Position numbers and translations under genes: made by a program. This document shows, piece after piece, positions 7,883 to 16,893 of a stretch of 36,903 nucleotides of DNA. How positions within the stretch are numbered: the first letter of the stretch is position 1; every line of letters begins with the position of its first letter. The DNA comes from a virus. The stretch is from the IMG/VR virus record IMGVR_UViG_3300033146_003022, positions 1-36,903 of that record; one strand, 5' to 3'. The notes under the pieces were generated by a model, which saw only the letters and a program-made list of their open reading frames with translations, made no database searches and was not told the DNA's origin.

Positions 7883-7918
7883 AATATACTAATATTAATA
7901 ACTATAAAATATAAAAAC

Positions 7919-9043
7919 ATGAACGATACCTTAGTTGTAAAGAATGAAAAAGATATATTACAAGAAAAAATTAATTCTAAATTAAGCAATGCTGAACTAA
8001 GTGTTAAGCCAGTTTTAGATAAAATAGATTACGAATGTAATAATTCCCGCGACTTTATTGCTCCTCTTGGAAATAGTAATGTTATGAAATTCACAGCAAA
8101 TGGATCTCTAAGATTATATACGGTTACCACCAAGGGTATTGATAGTTTTAAATTACATGAACATGCTGTTGGACAAGCTGGTGAAAAATTAGGTATACCA
8201 ACTGGATATATTAAAAAGCTTTCTAGGGGAACACAATGGGAAAGAGATTTAGCTTCAAATATATTAAATGAACATTCTAAATATACAGATAGAAAAAAAG
8301 TATTGGTTAGAACAGTTGACAACGAAGTTCGTGGAATATTATCAGATCACTATAGAAGATTAGATACATCAGTAATATACTCTACATTTTTTAATGAATG
8401 TAATAAGTATGGTGCAAAGGCAATAAGTGCACATATAGATGCAACTAGAACATATTGTGAAACTATATTTCCAAAAGTAATAAGTATACCAACTGAAAAA
8501 AATGGAACAGTTCACATGGTATTTGGATTAAGAATATCAAATTCTGATTTTGGAGACGGTGCATTACAACTGCAATCCTATAATATGCAAGTTGTATGTT
8601 TAAATGGAATGACTAGAGATAACATGCTAAGACAGATACACTTAGGTAGACAACTTCCGGATAATCTTTCATTAAGTGAAAATACATATAGATTAGATAC
8701 GGAAACACAAGCTAGTTTAATTTCAGATTTAGTTAATAATAGTTTTAATCCTAAAAATATAGAAAGACAAGCTAAAATAATTCAAATGGCTAGCGAAAGA
8801 GAAGTTGATTTATCTAAAGAGGTTAAGAATTTAAAAGGATCGGGTCTATTTAAAAATGAAATTGAAGATATTGAAGAGGTTCTTATATCTAATAGAAAAT
8901 CAGATGGTGTACAAGGAGATGGTACTCTATGGAAATTTTCACAAGCAATGACTGCGGTTGCTAGAAATCAAGAAAACAAAAGACGACAACGTGAAATAGA
9001 AGAAATTTCAGGTAGGCTATTTGATAGGATAAAAATCGATTAA
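7919..9043 (+). CDS. DUF932-type phage/plasmid protein
   Basis: A 374-aa soluble protein with the layout of the DUF932 family: a central region KVLVRTVDNEVRGILSDHYRRLDTS, then FGLRISNSDFGDGALQLQ and VVCLNGMTRDN. DUF932 proteins occur widely on phages and plasmids, and their molecular role is not established. It sits between the gp4 and portal genes with a 36-base gap upstream and a 5-base gap downstream. The C-terminus is charged and probably helical (ENKRRQREIEEISGRLFDRIK). Confidence 0.75.
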   Translation: MNDTLVVKNEKDILQEKINSKLSNAELSVKPVLDKIDYECNNSRDFIAPLGNSNVMKFTANGSLRLYTVTTKGIDSFKLHEHAVGQAGEKLGIPTGYIKKLSRGTQWERDLASNILNEHSKYTDRKKVLVRTVDNEVRGILSDHYRRLDTSVIYSTFFNECNKYGAKAISAHIDATRTYCETIFPKVISIPTEKNGTVHMVFGLRISNSDFGDGALQLQSYNMQVVCLNGMTRDNMLRQIHLGRQLPDNLSLSENTYRLDTETQASLISDLVNNSFNPKNIERQAKIIQMASEREVDLSKEVKNLKGSGLFKNEIEDIEEVLISNRKSDGVQGDGTLWKFSQAMTAVARNQENKRRQREIEEISGRLFDRIKID

Positions 9044-9048
9044 TATAG

Positions 9049-9738
9049 ATGATAAGTACTTTAAAAGACAATAGTATAAATGTTCCTATTGAAGATCCAT
9101 GGAAAATAGTTAATGAAATGGGAATTCCGATGCCACCTACCCTATTACCTGGTCATCTGTATTCTTTACATATAGAACCTGACTTTCAAGTAACACCAGA
9201 TGTAATACCAATTAATTCACTTGATTATAGTGAAAATAAGGATGATAAATTTTATGCTACTACTAAACCATATTATGATAGTGCTCCTATTGGAATAGCT
9301 TTAAGATTAGATAATACAGAATATCAATCTATTCTAAATTTAAAATTAATGAGTCCATTATATAGAAGATTAATATTAGAATCATATTATCAATTTTTAG
9401 AAAATAAAATTGGTATTTTACATAAACTATTTTATAAAAAAGTATTTGAATCTAAAATAACTGAATCTATAGTTAAAAGAACTCAGAGGTCTAGTTATAT
9501 AAATCCGTTTTTAGCAATCGATAAATCATTTATGCAAAGTATAGTTGGTTCAAATATTAATTTTGCTGTTAAAAATTACAGAATAAATAGTATAAAGAGC
9601 GTTAAATTATTAGATTGGAATACGCTACCTAATATATACAATATGAATAGAACAGATCGTGGAATAGTCACCAATCCTCAGGTAAATGGATTATTAGAAT
9701 TAGAAGATATGTTTGAATCTAAATTTTATCCAATATAA
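9049..9738 (+). CDS. Unknown protein upstream of the portal gene
   Basis: A 229-aa protein with no motif I recognise. The N-terminus is proline-rich (PMPPTLLPGHLYSLHIEPDF). The middle (about residues 105-140) is aromatic and probably helical (YYQFLENKIGILHKLFYKKVF). Tight spacing to the DUF932 gene (5 bases) and the portal gene (16 bases) suggests a shared late transcript and perhaps a virion or head-assembly role. That is inference from position only. Confidence 0.65.
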   Translation: MISTLKDNSINVPIEDPWKIVNEMGIPMPPTLLPGHLYSLHIEPDFQVTPDVIPINSLDYSENKDDKFYATTKPYYDSAPIGIALRLDNTEYQSILNLKLMSPLYRRLILESYYQFLENKIGILHKLFYKKVFESKITESIVKRTQRSSYINPFLAIDKSFMQSIVGSNINFAVKNYRINSIKSVKLLDWNTLPNIYNMNRTDRGIVTNPQVNGLLELEDMFESKFYPI

Positions 9739-9741
9739 ATA
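9734..9741 (+). promoter_or_regulatory. Possible late promoter motif (TATAAATA)
   Basis: Exact TATAAATA on the plus strand, 13 bases before the portal ATG. It overlaps the upstream stop codon, so chance cannot be excluded. Its consensus match and its place before a classic late gene favour function. Confidence 0.4.
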
Positions 9742-9754
9742 ATTAAAATACAAA

Positions 9755-11485
9755 ATGGCAGGTTTTTTAGAAAATACAGTAAATAGATTAAGTAGTAGAT
9801 TATCATCTCTAAGTAGGTTTAATGCTAGACATGAAGATCTATTATTGAAAAATTCACAGGCAATTGGTTTTATTGAAAGTCAACTGTTAGCTAGAAGTAA
9901 CGATCAGGCTGGACAGAATGAAATGATGAGAATGTCAATGGCAATCTCTGATACTACATCACAGTTGCGTACAAAAGCAGTTGCATTTTTTCAATTAGAC
10001 TATGCTATAAAGAGAGAACGTCTTAGAGATGTTGCGGCAAATGGTGAAATTGAGTTTATATTAGAAACAATTACTGATGATGTAATTGTATATGATGAAG
10101 ACAATATGTTTTGTAGATCCAATGATTTAACTGGAAAAATGATGTATAGAGGTAACTCTAAAGAACAACGTTTAAAATATCAAGATAATGTAATAAAAAA
10201 ATATACTGAGAATTTTCATAAAATATATAATTCATGGGGATTTGCCGAAGGTATATCGGCTTGGCAATATTGCTTTCAATATTTAGTAGAAGGTCACCTT
10301 GCCTTTGAAATAATATATGACAATCCACAGAAGCCAAAGGAAATTATAGGTTATAAAGAATTAGATCCAACTAGTATAGTTCCACAATTATCTAAGGATA
10401 ATTCAGGAAAATTATTTTTACAATGGACTCAATATGTACCAAATAGTACACAAACAAGGACATTAACTGATTCTCAAATAATATATCTTTCTTATTCTAA
10501 TCATTTTAGAACAAAGAGAGTATCCTTTGTTGAAAGATTGATACGATCTTTTAACCTATTAAGAATAATTGAACAAACTAAGGTAATATGGCACGTAATG
10601 AATGCGCCAATTAGACTAACAACAACGGTACCTGTTGGTTCTAAATCTATACAAAAAGCTCAGGAAGATGTAAGAGAATTTTTAAATATATTAAAAGAAG
10701 ATATAAATTTTAATAATGAATCTGGCGAAATAACAGTAAACGGTCAACCTAATATTTTATTTTATAAGAACTATATACTTCCAATAAACGATAGAAATGA
10801 ACAAGTAAAAATAGAACCGTTACAATATCCAGGTCCTAATCTTTCTGGATCTGAATTGTTAAATCATTTCTTAAAAAAATTAAAAATGGATTCTAAAATA
10901 CCATATTCTAGATGGGAAGGACAGTCTGGTATGGGAGCATTTACATTAAATGCAGAAGGCATTTCCAGAGAAGAAATACGATATAATAAATTTGTAAATA
11001 GAATAAGAACTACTTTACAAGAATTAATAACCAAGCCCCTATGGTTACAAATGGAATTAGATATGCCAGAGATAAAGGGAGATCATAAATTTAGAAACGC
11101 AGTAGGTATAACCTATAATAATGATAATTTATTTGAAGAAATGAAACAACGAGAAATAGATAATAAGAGATTAGCAAGTTTTACTGCTATGAAAGGTGTA
11201 ATGAACGATGATGGAACACCATATTTTAGTACAGAATATCTTGTAAGAAAAGAACTTAGGTTACCGGATGACGAAATACAAACAAATTTAAATTATAAAT
11301 TACAAGAAGAAGAGGCTAAAGAAGAAGCAGAGACACAGGCGGCAGCAGCAGCTCCTGGCGCTGAAGGAATGCCACCCGGAGCAGATGCGGGAGCAGCTGC
11401 AGGAGCTCCGGCAGGAGAAGCACCACCAGAAGGAGGTGGCGAAACCATAGAAGGTGGTGAAACACAGGGTGAAGGTCAATTATAA
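9755..11485 (+). CDS. 20: Portal vertex protein (T4 gp20-like)
   Basis: Forms the ring at the head vertex through which DNA enters and to which the neck attaches. The match runs along the whole length: ILETITDDVIVYDED (about 109-123; T4 IVSDAIVYEDD), the wing region with FEIIYDNPQKPKEIIGYKELDP, the HVMNAPIRLTT segment (T4 YRITRAPDRR), a DNFE-type block ending EITVNGQ, then YPGPNLSGSELLNHFLKKL and the ISREEIRYNKFVNRIR helix. T4 gp20 is 524 aa; this one is 576 aa. The extra length is a C-terminal tail of about 48 residues rich in A, G, P and E, encoded by unusually GC-rich DNA (about 11337-11480). Confidence 0.92.
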   Translation: MAGFLENTVNRLSSRLSSLSRFNARHEDLLLKNSQAIGFIESQLLARSNDQAGQNEMMRMSMAISDTTSQLRTKAVAFFQLDYAIKRERLRDVAANGEIEFILETITDDVIVYDEDNMFCRSNDLTGKMMYRGNSKEQRLKYQDNVIKKYTENFHKIYNSWGFAEGISAWQYCFQYLVEGHLAFEIIYDNPQKPKEIIGYKELDPTSIVPQLSKDNSGKLFLQWTQYVPNSTQTRTLTDSQIIYLSYSNHFRTKRVSFVERLIRSFNLLRIIEQTKVIWHVMNAPIRLTTTVPVGSKSIQKAQEDVREFLNILKEDINFNNESGEITVNGQPNILFYKNYILPINDRNEQVKIEPLQYPGPNLSGSELLNHFLKKLKMDSKIPYSRWEGQSGMGAFTLNAEGISREEIRYNKFVNRIRTTLQELITKPLWLQMELDMPEIKGDHKFRNAVGITYNNDNLFEEMKQREIDNKRLASFTAMKGVMNDDGTPYFSTEYLVRKELRLPDDEIQTNLNYKLQEEEAKEEAETQAAAAAPGAEGMPPGADAGAAAGAPAGEAPPEGGGETIEGGETQGEGQL

Positions 11486-11486
11486 T

Positions 11487-11696
11487 ATGAAAGTGGATGG
11501 TATAATATCAGGAAAAATATTTAAGGGTACTAATCCAAAAAAGGATGGTGTTACGTACGGTCCAAATACTTCAAAAATACATAAGCATCCGGTGGATGAC
11601 ATACTTGATAATACATTGGGTAAATCTAATATTCCATATGAAGCAAATGGAGCCGTTCACATAGATCCTAGTAAAATAGAGTATTTAAAATCTTAA
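11487..11696 (+). CDS. Unknown 69-aa protein after portal
   Basis: The start is taken at ATG 11487, immediately after the portal TAA with one base between. A longer frame from 11454 would lie inside the portal gene and is less likely. The product is small and basic with GTNPKKDGVTYGPNT and KHPVDDILDNTLGK segments and no recognised domain. Its end overlaps the stop of the converging gp25 gene by 4 bases. Confidence 0.6.
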   Translation: MKVDGIISGKIFKGTNPKKDGVTYGPNTSKIHKHPVDDILDNTLGKSNIPYEANGAVHIDPSKIEYLKS

Positions 11697-12064
11697 TCGT
11701 AGAATATTCCAAATGGATCTTCTCCTTCAATATTTACTCCTAATACAAATATATCTCTTTCCTTATCATCAGTGTACTTAGACGGTTTGATTCCAATATC
11801 GTATTTACTAGATCCGGTTACATAATTTTCTATTAGAGTATTTGCATCATTAGATAATTTAAATGGATCTATTTCAAAATCAAATAGATATTTATTTACT
11901 TCTAATCCAAAACCAGGTTCTCCTAAAACCTCTCCTTTATTTGTTAATAGTGCCATTTTTATTTGAGCAATACACTCTTCCAACTCATCACTATTCTCTA
12001 ATACACCATCTTTATATTTAGGATCGTCTTCTGTTCTACTATAAAAATCTCTAATTGTTGACAT
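11693..12064 (-). CDS. 25: Baseplate wedge protein (gp25/GpW family)
   Basis: The 123-aa protein has the gp25 family pattern: a helical start, then ECIAQIKMALLTNKGEVLGEPGFGLEVNKYLFDF (about residues 30-63), then a helix DANTLIENYV and a final beta region ending in short strands (IFVLGVNIEGED). The GEPGFG turn corresponds to the family's conserved loop. gp25 forms the inner baseplate core and starts sheath polymerisation in contractile tails. T4 gp25 is 132 aa. The gene belongs to the leftward late block. Confidence 0.8.
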   Translation of the reverse strand: MSTIRDFYSRTEDDPKYKDGVLENSDELEECIAQIKMALLTNKGEVLGEPGFGLEVNKYLFDFEIDPFKLSNDANTLIENYVTGSSKYDIGIKPSKYTDDKERDIFVLGVNIEGEDPFGIFYD

Positions 12065-12080
12065 ACTATTATATTATTTT

Positions 12081-12815
12081 TTATTGTCTATATAAATAAA
12101 TCCAATCCGCTGTGTTTTCGCTTTTCATCATATCTTCAACCGCCTTCATTTCAGCTTCAGCTGTTGTTGTTATTGATTCATAGCTAATCGCTACATTACC
12201 GGGTAGGGTATATTTAAATGTCTGTAACATATGAGCAAGTCTAACTTTGCATTTCGCACGAATATATCTTTGAAATATCTCATCTTCGTATATCTTATCT
12301 TTTTCTACAGTTTTATAAAATCTAACGATTGCATCTATTTTTGGTGTTCTTCCGATTATTGTTAATAATTTAGTATTTTTGTTATAATCATATGCGATAG
12401 TATCTAATACAAGTCCCCTTGTTAAATCTAAGAATGAAAATATAACTGTTCTATACATTATACTTTCCCCTATAAAAGGCGTTAAGAACACTTCTGAACC
12501 TATAAACTTTGATTCAGAGAAATCTCTATCCATTGTTCCAAATATGGATCCTCCGGTTGGTTCTTTTACTTGTGTAACAAATTGAACACATTCTGGTAAT
12601 TGAATCTGTCTTATCTTTTTAAATTGTGGAGTAGCAAACAATTCCTTTGGTAGTGACAAATATCTAGGTTCAACGGCATGTCTCCAATTATCCCAGAAAT
12701 ATTTAATTGCTATTTCAAGTTGACGCTTTATTTCTTTATCTGGTAAAGAATAAGGAAGCATTCCTGAAAAAGTAATTTCTTCATTTATATCTTTTATGAG
12801 TTCTTGTTCTGTCAT
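12081..12815 (-). CDS. 13: Neck / head-tail connector protein (gp13-like)
   Basis: The 244-aa protein resembles T4 gp13 in two places. Near the N-terminus, LPDKEIKRQLEIAIKYFWD parallels the gp13 helix after LTPDQIYDCIQRALELY. Near the C-terminus, a helix RYIRAKCKVRLAHMLQTFK leads into LPGNVAISYESI and an acidic helix, matching the T4 order ALAKELNGQIL, then LPGGVTIDGQRL, then EEARLEKEAL. gp13 joins gp14 at the neck between portal and tail. The protein is shorter than T4 gp13 (309 aa). It sits 16 bases upstream of gp25 in the same direction. The call is based on recalled pattern and is moderate. Confidence 0.55.
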   Translation of the reverse strand: MTEQELIKDINEEITFSGMLPYSLPDKEIKRQLEIAIKYFWDNWRHAVEPRYLSLPKELFATPQFKKIRQIQLPECVQFVTQVKEPTGGSIFGTMDRDFSESKFIGSEVFLTPFIGESIMYRTVIFSFLDLTRGLVLDTIAYDYNKNTKLLTIIGRTPKIDAIVRFYKTVEKDKIYEDEIFQRYIRAKCKVRLAHMLQTFKYTLPGNVAISYESITTTAEAEMKAVEDMMKSENTADWIYLYRQ

Positions 12816-12842
12816 CTATTATTATTATATATTTTAAATATA

Positions 12843-13292
12843 TTATTGGTTTGATCCAGGTCCAGTACCTATTGAATCATCACTAAATCTTACAGTAGAT
12901 CTATCTATTTGTATAGTATTATCTCCTTTTTGTAATTTCGCTAAAGCCTTATGATTTTTCTTATTTGATAAATCATCTCTTTTTCCAGCCCTATCTGCTG
13001 CATTCATTTGTATTCCTTGTAAACATCTATTCTTTAAGTTCTTTTTCCAATTGCTATGGAATATAAGATTAATAGCTCTAGAAATATCTACTTCTTCTAT
13101 ATCCCCTTTGCTATTATATGGATCCCTAGTAGCCTTTTCATTTGCTAGTTCTTGAGCCATAGCCATTATGCTATTATAAAGGCTGGCTACTGCTGAATTT
13201 GCCATACCTGTATAATTTGTATTATATACGGCATCTCTTTCCTCATTAATAAAGGATTCAAAGTTATCTATATGTTTCTTATTATACGTCAT
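12843..13292 (-). CDS. Probable internal head protein with capsid-targeting leader
   Basis: A 149-aa basic protein. Residues 1-17 (MTYNKKHIDNFESFINE) fit the leader pattern with cleavage after I-N-E17. The body is helical with a K/R/N-rich stretch (about residues 81-118), the composition expected of a DNA-associated internal protein. It overlaps the 71-aa gene upstream by 11 bases. Function beyond probable packaging is unknown. Confidence 0.65.
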   Translation of the reverse strand: MTYNKKHIDNFESFINEERDAVYNTNYTGMANSAVASLYNSIMAMAQELANEKATRDPYNSKGDIEEVDISRAINLIFHSNWKKNLKNRCLQGIQMNAADRAGKRDDLSNKKNHKALAKLQKGDNTIQIDRSTVRFSDDSIGTGPGSNQ

Positions 13293-13497
13293 TATTTTCC
13301 GCAGCGGCTTCCGTTTCCTTTATTTTATCCAATATTTGAGATATTTGTTTTTTAAGACCCGCCTTTTTTAAACTATATTGTTCATCTTCTTTAGGTAAAT
13401 CTAATATTTGTTTTTCTAAAGATTCAATTTGTGTTCTCATATCGGTAACGACTCCTTCGTTTATAAAGCTTTTAAAATTTGTTACATAATTTTTCAT
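13282..13497 (-). CDS. Small coiled-coil internal head protein
   Basis: 71 aa. The leader MKNYVTNFKSFINE is followed by a predicted coiled coil from about residue 20 to the end (heptad-like L/I in IESLEKQILDL and KKQISQILDKIKETE). The leader is nearly the same as those at 2071 and 2632. It is translationally linked to the next gene by an 11-base overlap. The coiled coil suggests a structural or core role. Confidence 0.65.
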   Translation of the reverse strand: MKNYVTNFKSFINEGVVTDMRTQIESLEKQILDLPKEDEQYSLKKAGLKKQISQILDKIKETEAAAENNDV

Positions 13498-13516
13498 TTC
13501 CTATTGTTTATTTTTA

Positions 13517-14545
13517 TTATATATTAATTGTAAATATATCTGATTCTATATTTAGAAAATTATCAAGTTCTCTACTAATTTTTCCTTTAATTTTTCGTAA
13601 GTTTTCACTTTGCTTGGTAAAAAAGCTAACCCCTATTCCGCTTTGGGAATTTATTAATTCGCGCATTTCTTTGTTATATCCACTATCTTTATTATATTTA
13701 GTTATTGCATATCCAATTGATAATATGTATTTTAACATGTAGAAGTCTTCTTCTTGATCTGCTATTTCTTCTAGTAAATCTCTATTGGAATATTCCGATG
13801 TGTTATCATTATCATAATCATCATCTAACTGATCATATATATTTTGCATTGCATCTATTAATGAACTAGATAATTCAAGTGCATCTTTAAATTTATCGTA
13901 ATTGGCAATGTCTAAGCCACTAACATATCCCACAAAATTAGATATTATATCTTCTAGATCCACATGTATTATATTTCTATTAGTATCTAATTGTTGTAAT
14001 ATATCATTATCTTCACTTATAGTTATAGCATATTCTCCAGCATCTCCAGGTTCCGGTGGATCATAATAACTTCCAGAAGTACCCGGTGTTGGTTTTTGTA
14101 AAACATCTACATCTATATCTAATGGTAAACCTTCTAAACTATCATTTAATTCACGTATATATTGTCCATTATCTAACTCTCTTAATGCTCTTTGTAAAAG
14201 CACATAAACTCCTGATTTTTTATCTTTATTTTTTTTCAACTCACTAATTTTTAAATGTATATTTAAATTATTATCAAATGCACTATTGATATCATCTACA
14301 TTTATTTCACTATTTTCCTCATCTGGATCAGCACCAAATCTTCCACTTCCAGATCCAGAGAATCCTCCTGATAAAAATGGCGAGTTATTCCAATGTAATG
14401 GTATTCTACCAGATGGGTGTATAGCATTAGATGCAACTGATAATGGCTTAGGTCCAACATTATTGGATGACATATGATTCGGTGGATATTCTATAGTAAT
14501 TGCACCAAAATGTTCTTTTATATATTGTTCAAAGTTTAATACCAT
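13517..14545 (-). CDS. 342-aa probable head/virion protein
   Basis: Begins MVLNFEQYIKEH; I-K-E11 fits the prohead protease consensus. Residues 35-75 are rich in S, G, P and N and look disordered (for example SGGFSGSGSGRFG). The rest is acidic and helical, with a DDDYDNDN run near residue 245. No enzyme motif is seen. It shares its first base with the stop of the upstream gene at 14545 (ATG and TAA overlap), so translation is coupled. Confidence 0.65.
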   Translation of the reverse strand: MVLNFEQYIKEHFGAITIEYPPNHMSSNNVGPKPLSVASNAIHPSGRIPLHWNNSPFLSGGFSGSGSGRFGADPDEENSEINVDDINSAFDNNLNIHLKISELKKNKDKKSGVYVLLQRALRELDNGQYIRELNDSLEGLPLDIDVDVLQKPTPGTSGSYYDPPEPGDAGEYAITISEDNDILQQLDTNRNIIHVDLEDIISNFVGYVSGLDIANYDKFKDALELSSSLIDAMQNIYDQLDDDYDNDNTSEYSNRDLLEEIADQEEDFYMLKYILSIGYAITKYNKDSGYNKEMRELINSQSGIGVSFFTKQSENLRKIKGKISRELDNFLNIESDIFTINI

Positions 14546-14874
14546 TACATTATATCACTGTCTTCTAAGAAACGCTTTCTGTTATCTTCGTCAAAGGCGT
14601 GTTTAGGATCCCATATATCAGATCTTAATTCTTTAGTTGCCTTTCGTTTAGCCACATCCGATAATGGATCATCATCCATTAGTTCATCAAATGTTGGTAG
14701 TCCAGATTCGTCTTCTATTTCTATATTATCTTTTATTATATTTTCAATAGCTTCATATTCCTCATATCTTTGCATTTCCTTTAATCTATCTAATAATTGA
14801 TCAACTGTCATTGATAGTGTTTCTTGAGACCATTCATCATCATGATGTTCAAATATCTTATTCCATGTTTCCAT
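14545..14874 (-). CDS. Acidic 109-aa protein, possible capsid-targeting leader
   Basis: Begins METWNKIFEHHDD; I-F-E9 fits the (I/L)xE cleavage rule. The rest is acidic and helical with MQRYEEYEAIENIIK and FDELMDDDPL segments. It is the first gene of the leftward block 14874-11693 and follows an AAATAAATAA element. No domain is recognised. Confidence 0.6.
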   Translation of the reverse strand: METWNKIFEHHDDEWSQETLSMTVDQLLDRLKEMQRYEEYEAIENIIKDNIEIEDESGLPTFDELMDDDPLSDVAKRKATKELRSDIWDPKHAFDEDNRKRFLEDSDIM

Positions 14875-14892
14875 TTTTATACATGTTTATTT

Positions 14893-14900
14893 TATTTATT
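14893..14900 (-). promoter_or_regulatory. Late promoter-like motif (AATAAATA)
   Basis: Reads CAAATAAATAAAA on the minus strand, 18 bases before the ATG at 14874. It sits in a 72-base divergent spacer together with the opposite-facing motif at 14909-14920. Confidence 0.45.
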
Positions 14901-14908
14901 TGAAATTA

Positions 14909-14920
14909 TTTAGTATATTA
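14909..14920 (+). promoter_or_regulatory. TTTAGTATAATA-type promoter motif
   Basis: TTTAGTATATTA on the plus strand, 26 bases before the ATG at 14947. Same family as the motifs at 24891, 26546 and 28399. Confidence 0.45.
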
Positions 14921-14946
14921 TTAATAATTAAATCAAAACAAAAACA

Positions 14947-15162
14947 ATGAAAAATTCAGCAAAAACATTTTTAATAATAGCAATATCGTTCTTTGCTATA
15001 ATCGGTGTAGTTATGACATTATCATCATTCAAACCAAGAGTTATTGAAAGCCCAGCACCATCTTCATTAACTCTTATATCGAGTAAAGATGGAATAAGCA
15101 TTTATAGAATAGGAGAGTGCTATGTTGCTAGAACCAATCAAGGAATAAGCATTGCTAAATAA
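14947..15162 (+). CDS. Small membrane-anchored protein
   Basis: 71 aa with one strong hydrophobic segment (about residues 7-27, FLIIAISFFAIIGVVMTL) after a short basic N-terminus, so an N-terminal signal-anchor is likely. The C-terminal part (about 40-71) is a short soluble domain with DGISIYRIGECYVARTNQG. It is preceded by an A-rich leader (CAAAACAAAAACA). Function unknown. Confidence 0.6.
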   Translation: MKNSAKTFLIIAISFFAIIGVVMTLSSFKPRVIESPAPSSLTLISSKDGISIYRIGECYVARTNQGISIAK

Positions 15163-15167
15163 AGAAG

Positions 15168-15359
15168 ATGAAAAGTAAAAATACATATACGGATAAAATA
15201 AAAAACAATAGAGATAGAAATAAAATAATGTCTGCTATAAAGAAAATAGAAAATCACATGGAACAAGATTCTCCATTTTTATCTGGTACGCTTACTGAAA
15301 ACATGGATTGGCTTTTAGAAGATTTAAACGATGTATTAAATTACTGGGAAGATAACTAA
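15168..15359 (+). CDS. Unknown 63-aa protein
   Basis: Small basic-then-acidic helical protein (SAIKKIENHMEQD, LLEDLNDVLNYWED). It lies 5 bases after the membrane protein gene and ends one base before the stop of the converging 510-aa gene. No motif recognised. Confidence 0.5.
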   Translation: MKSKNTYTDKIKNNRDRNKIMSAIKKIENHMEQDSPFLSGTLTENMDWLLEDLNDVLNYWEDN

Positions 15360-15360
15360 A

Positions 15361-16893
15361 CTAAGAAAACTCAGAATATTGTTGTACGTGTACTTTTTTA
15401 TCTTTATCAATATTTGTAGATAGATTAATCTCTTTATTATCTATATTATTAATATTTTGAGTAACTTCTTCTTTATCTATATTATTATTTTCTTTAAAGT
15501 TTTTAAGACTACCCCAATGTCCTATTCCACTAGGAGTGTGCGAGGGTTCACCATTACCGGCATCTATAATCCCATTGCCCCTACCATTACTGGGTCCAAT
15601 TATAACATTTTTTGATGGAACTCCGCTTTTTATAGCAAGATTTACTGACTTATGAGTACCACCAGATGGTCCACTATTAAATGGTTCTATCATATATACA
15701 TTATTTTTATTTTTACTAGCAGATGCCACGCTGCTTGCCCATTGATTACCAGCACTAAACATAACAACTATGGATTGTGGATTAGCCTTTATTGCATTTA
15801 TGAAACCATTTTTATCATTATATCTATATCCATTTATTTTTTTGCCAGTTGTTTTTTCTAAAGCCTCAATCTGTTGATCTAAAGATAAATCATTGGGTCT
15901 ATTATCTAGGCCTGCTGAGAATATTATTAAATTTCCACTAACTTGATTAGTGACAATTTGATTATCTTTTTTAGTAGTAGTATTTCCACTTAATTTAGCC
16001 ATTGTTTCTTCATCTAATATCCCTGTTTTTTCTAAACCGTTTTTATTTTGATAATCACCAATTGCTGAATTTGTTAGTGTTCCAAGCTCCCCATCAATAC
16101 CATCTTTGTTTGGACCAAATGTTCCTAAATTATATCCCAATTCTTTGAATTTTGTTTGAGCAGTAATTATTGTTTGCTTAGAAATATCGTTAGTAACTTC
16201 ATTATCTATTTTTATAGTATGATCAAAGGGGTTTTCTAATTTTAAATCAGAACATCCTTTAAAATAATATTTATTAGTATCTCCATTATATGTATAGTAA
16301 TCATTTAATTTTCTACACCTAGTTCTACATCTACCATCTTTTTTACCTCTTTTAACATGCTTATCTGATTCAAATTTACAATATGCATACATCATCTTTT
16401 CTGCATCCCATCCATATTCATTACCAAAATCTACAAAGTTTTTAGGGGATGAATTTATTATACTAACACCTATTGCATATTGTCTTTCCGTTGACCAACC
16501 ATCAGCATATTTATTAAAATATGGTTTAAATTTACTTAAAGCTGCCTTATTCTGTATAGGTATACTTTCTTTAGAATTAAGAAATTTTTCCATACCTTCT
16601 TTCCATTGTTTATCTTCTATTTCTTTTCCAGCATATGTTTTAATAGAATCTATCATTTCATCATTGTCTCTACTAAAATATTTCATGGTATTCATTGTGT
16701 TATATAAATTCTTTAATCCACTTTTAGTAAAATGTAAAATACCAACTGCTGTATATCCATTAGAATCAATAAATAAATCTGGATAATCTTTAGATTTCTT
16801 TTTATCTGATATAACGTTTGTTATAGCGTTTGCTATAACACTATCTGATGCACTTTCATTTATGTATTGTAATATGCTATTAATATATTTCAT
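15361..16893 (-). CDS. Capsid-targeted peptidoglycan-binding protein with hydrolase-like regions
   Basis: A 510-aa protein with several regions. Residues 1-13 (MKYINSILQYINE) are a leader with an I-N-E site. Residues 40-200 look like a peptidoglycan hydrolase-type helical domain (GYTAVGILHFTKSGLKNLY), without a certain active site. Residues about 240-302 are a peptidoglycan-binding domain 1 type repeat (AQTKFKELGY, DGIDGELGTLTNSAIGDYQ, GLEKTGILDEET). Residues about 320-465 form an alpha/beta domain with IVVMFSAGNQW and GPSNGRGNG, function unknown. The combination suggests a virion-carried cell-wall enzyme. It is unusual that the leader predicts packaging in the head, not the tail. Confidence 0.7.
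   Translation of the reverse strand: MKYINSILQYINESASDSVIANAITNVISDKKKSKDYPDLFIDSNGYTAVGILHFTKSGLKNLYNTMNTMKYFSRDNDEMIDSIKTYAGKEIEDKQWKEGMEKFLNSKESIPIQNKAALSKFKPYFNKYADGWSTERQYAIGVSIINSSPKNFVDFGNEYGWDAEKMMYAYCKFESDKHVKRGKKDGRCRTRCRKLNDYYTYNGDTNKYYFKGCSDLKLENPFDHTIKIDNEVTNDISKQTIITAQTKFKELGYNLGTFGPNKDGIDGELGTLTNSAIGDYQNKNGLEKTGILDEETMAKLSGNTTTKKDNQIVTNQVSGNLIIFSAGLDNRPNDLSLDQQIEALEKTTGKKINGYRYNDKNGFINAIKANPQSIVVMFSAGNQWASSVASASKNKNNVYMIEPFNSGPSGGTHKSVNLAIKSGVPSKNVIIGPSNGRGNGIIDAGNGEPSHTPSGIGHWGSLKNFKENNNIDKEEVTQNINNIDNKEINLSTNIDKDKKVHVQQYSEFS

Noticed and set aside
11454-11486. A longer start for the gene after portal
   Set aside because: It would begin inside the portal's coding end. ATG 11487 directly follows the portal stop.
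12091-12098. TATAAATA on the plus strand
   Set aside because: It lies inside the 3' end of the minus-strand gp13-like gene, with no plus-strand gene downstream.
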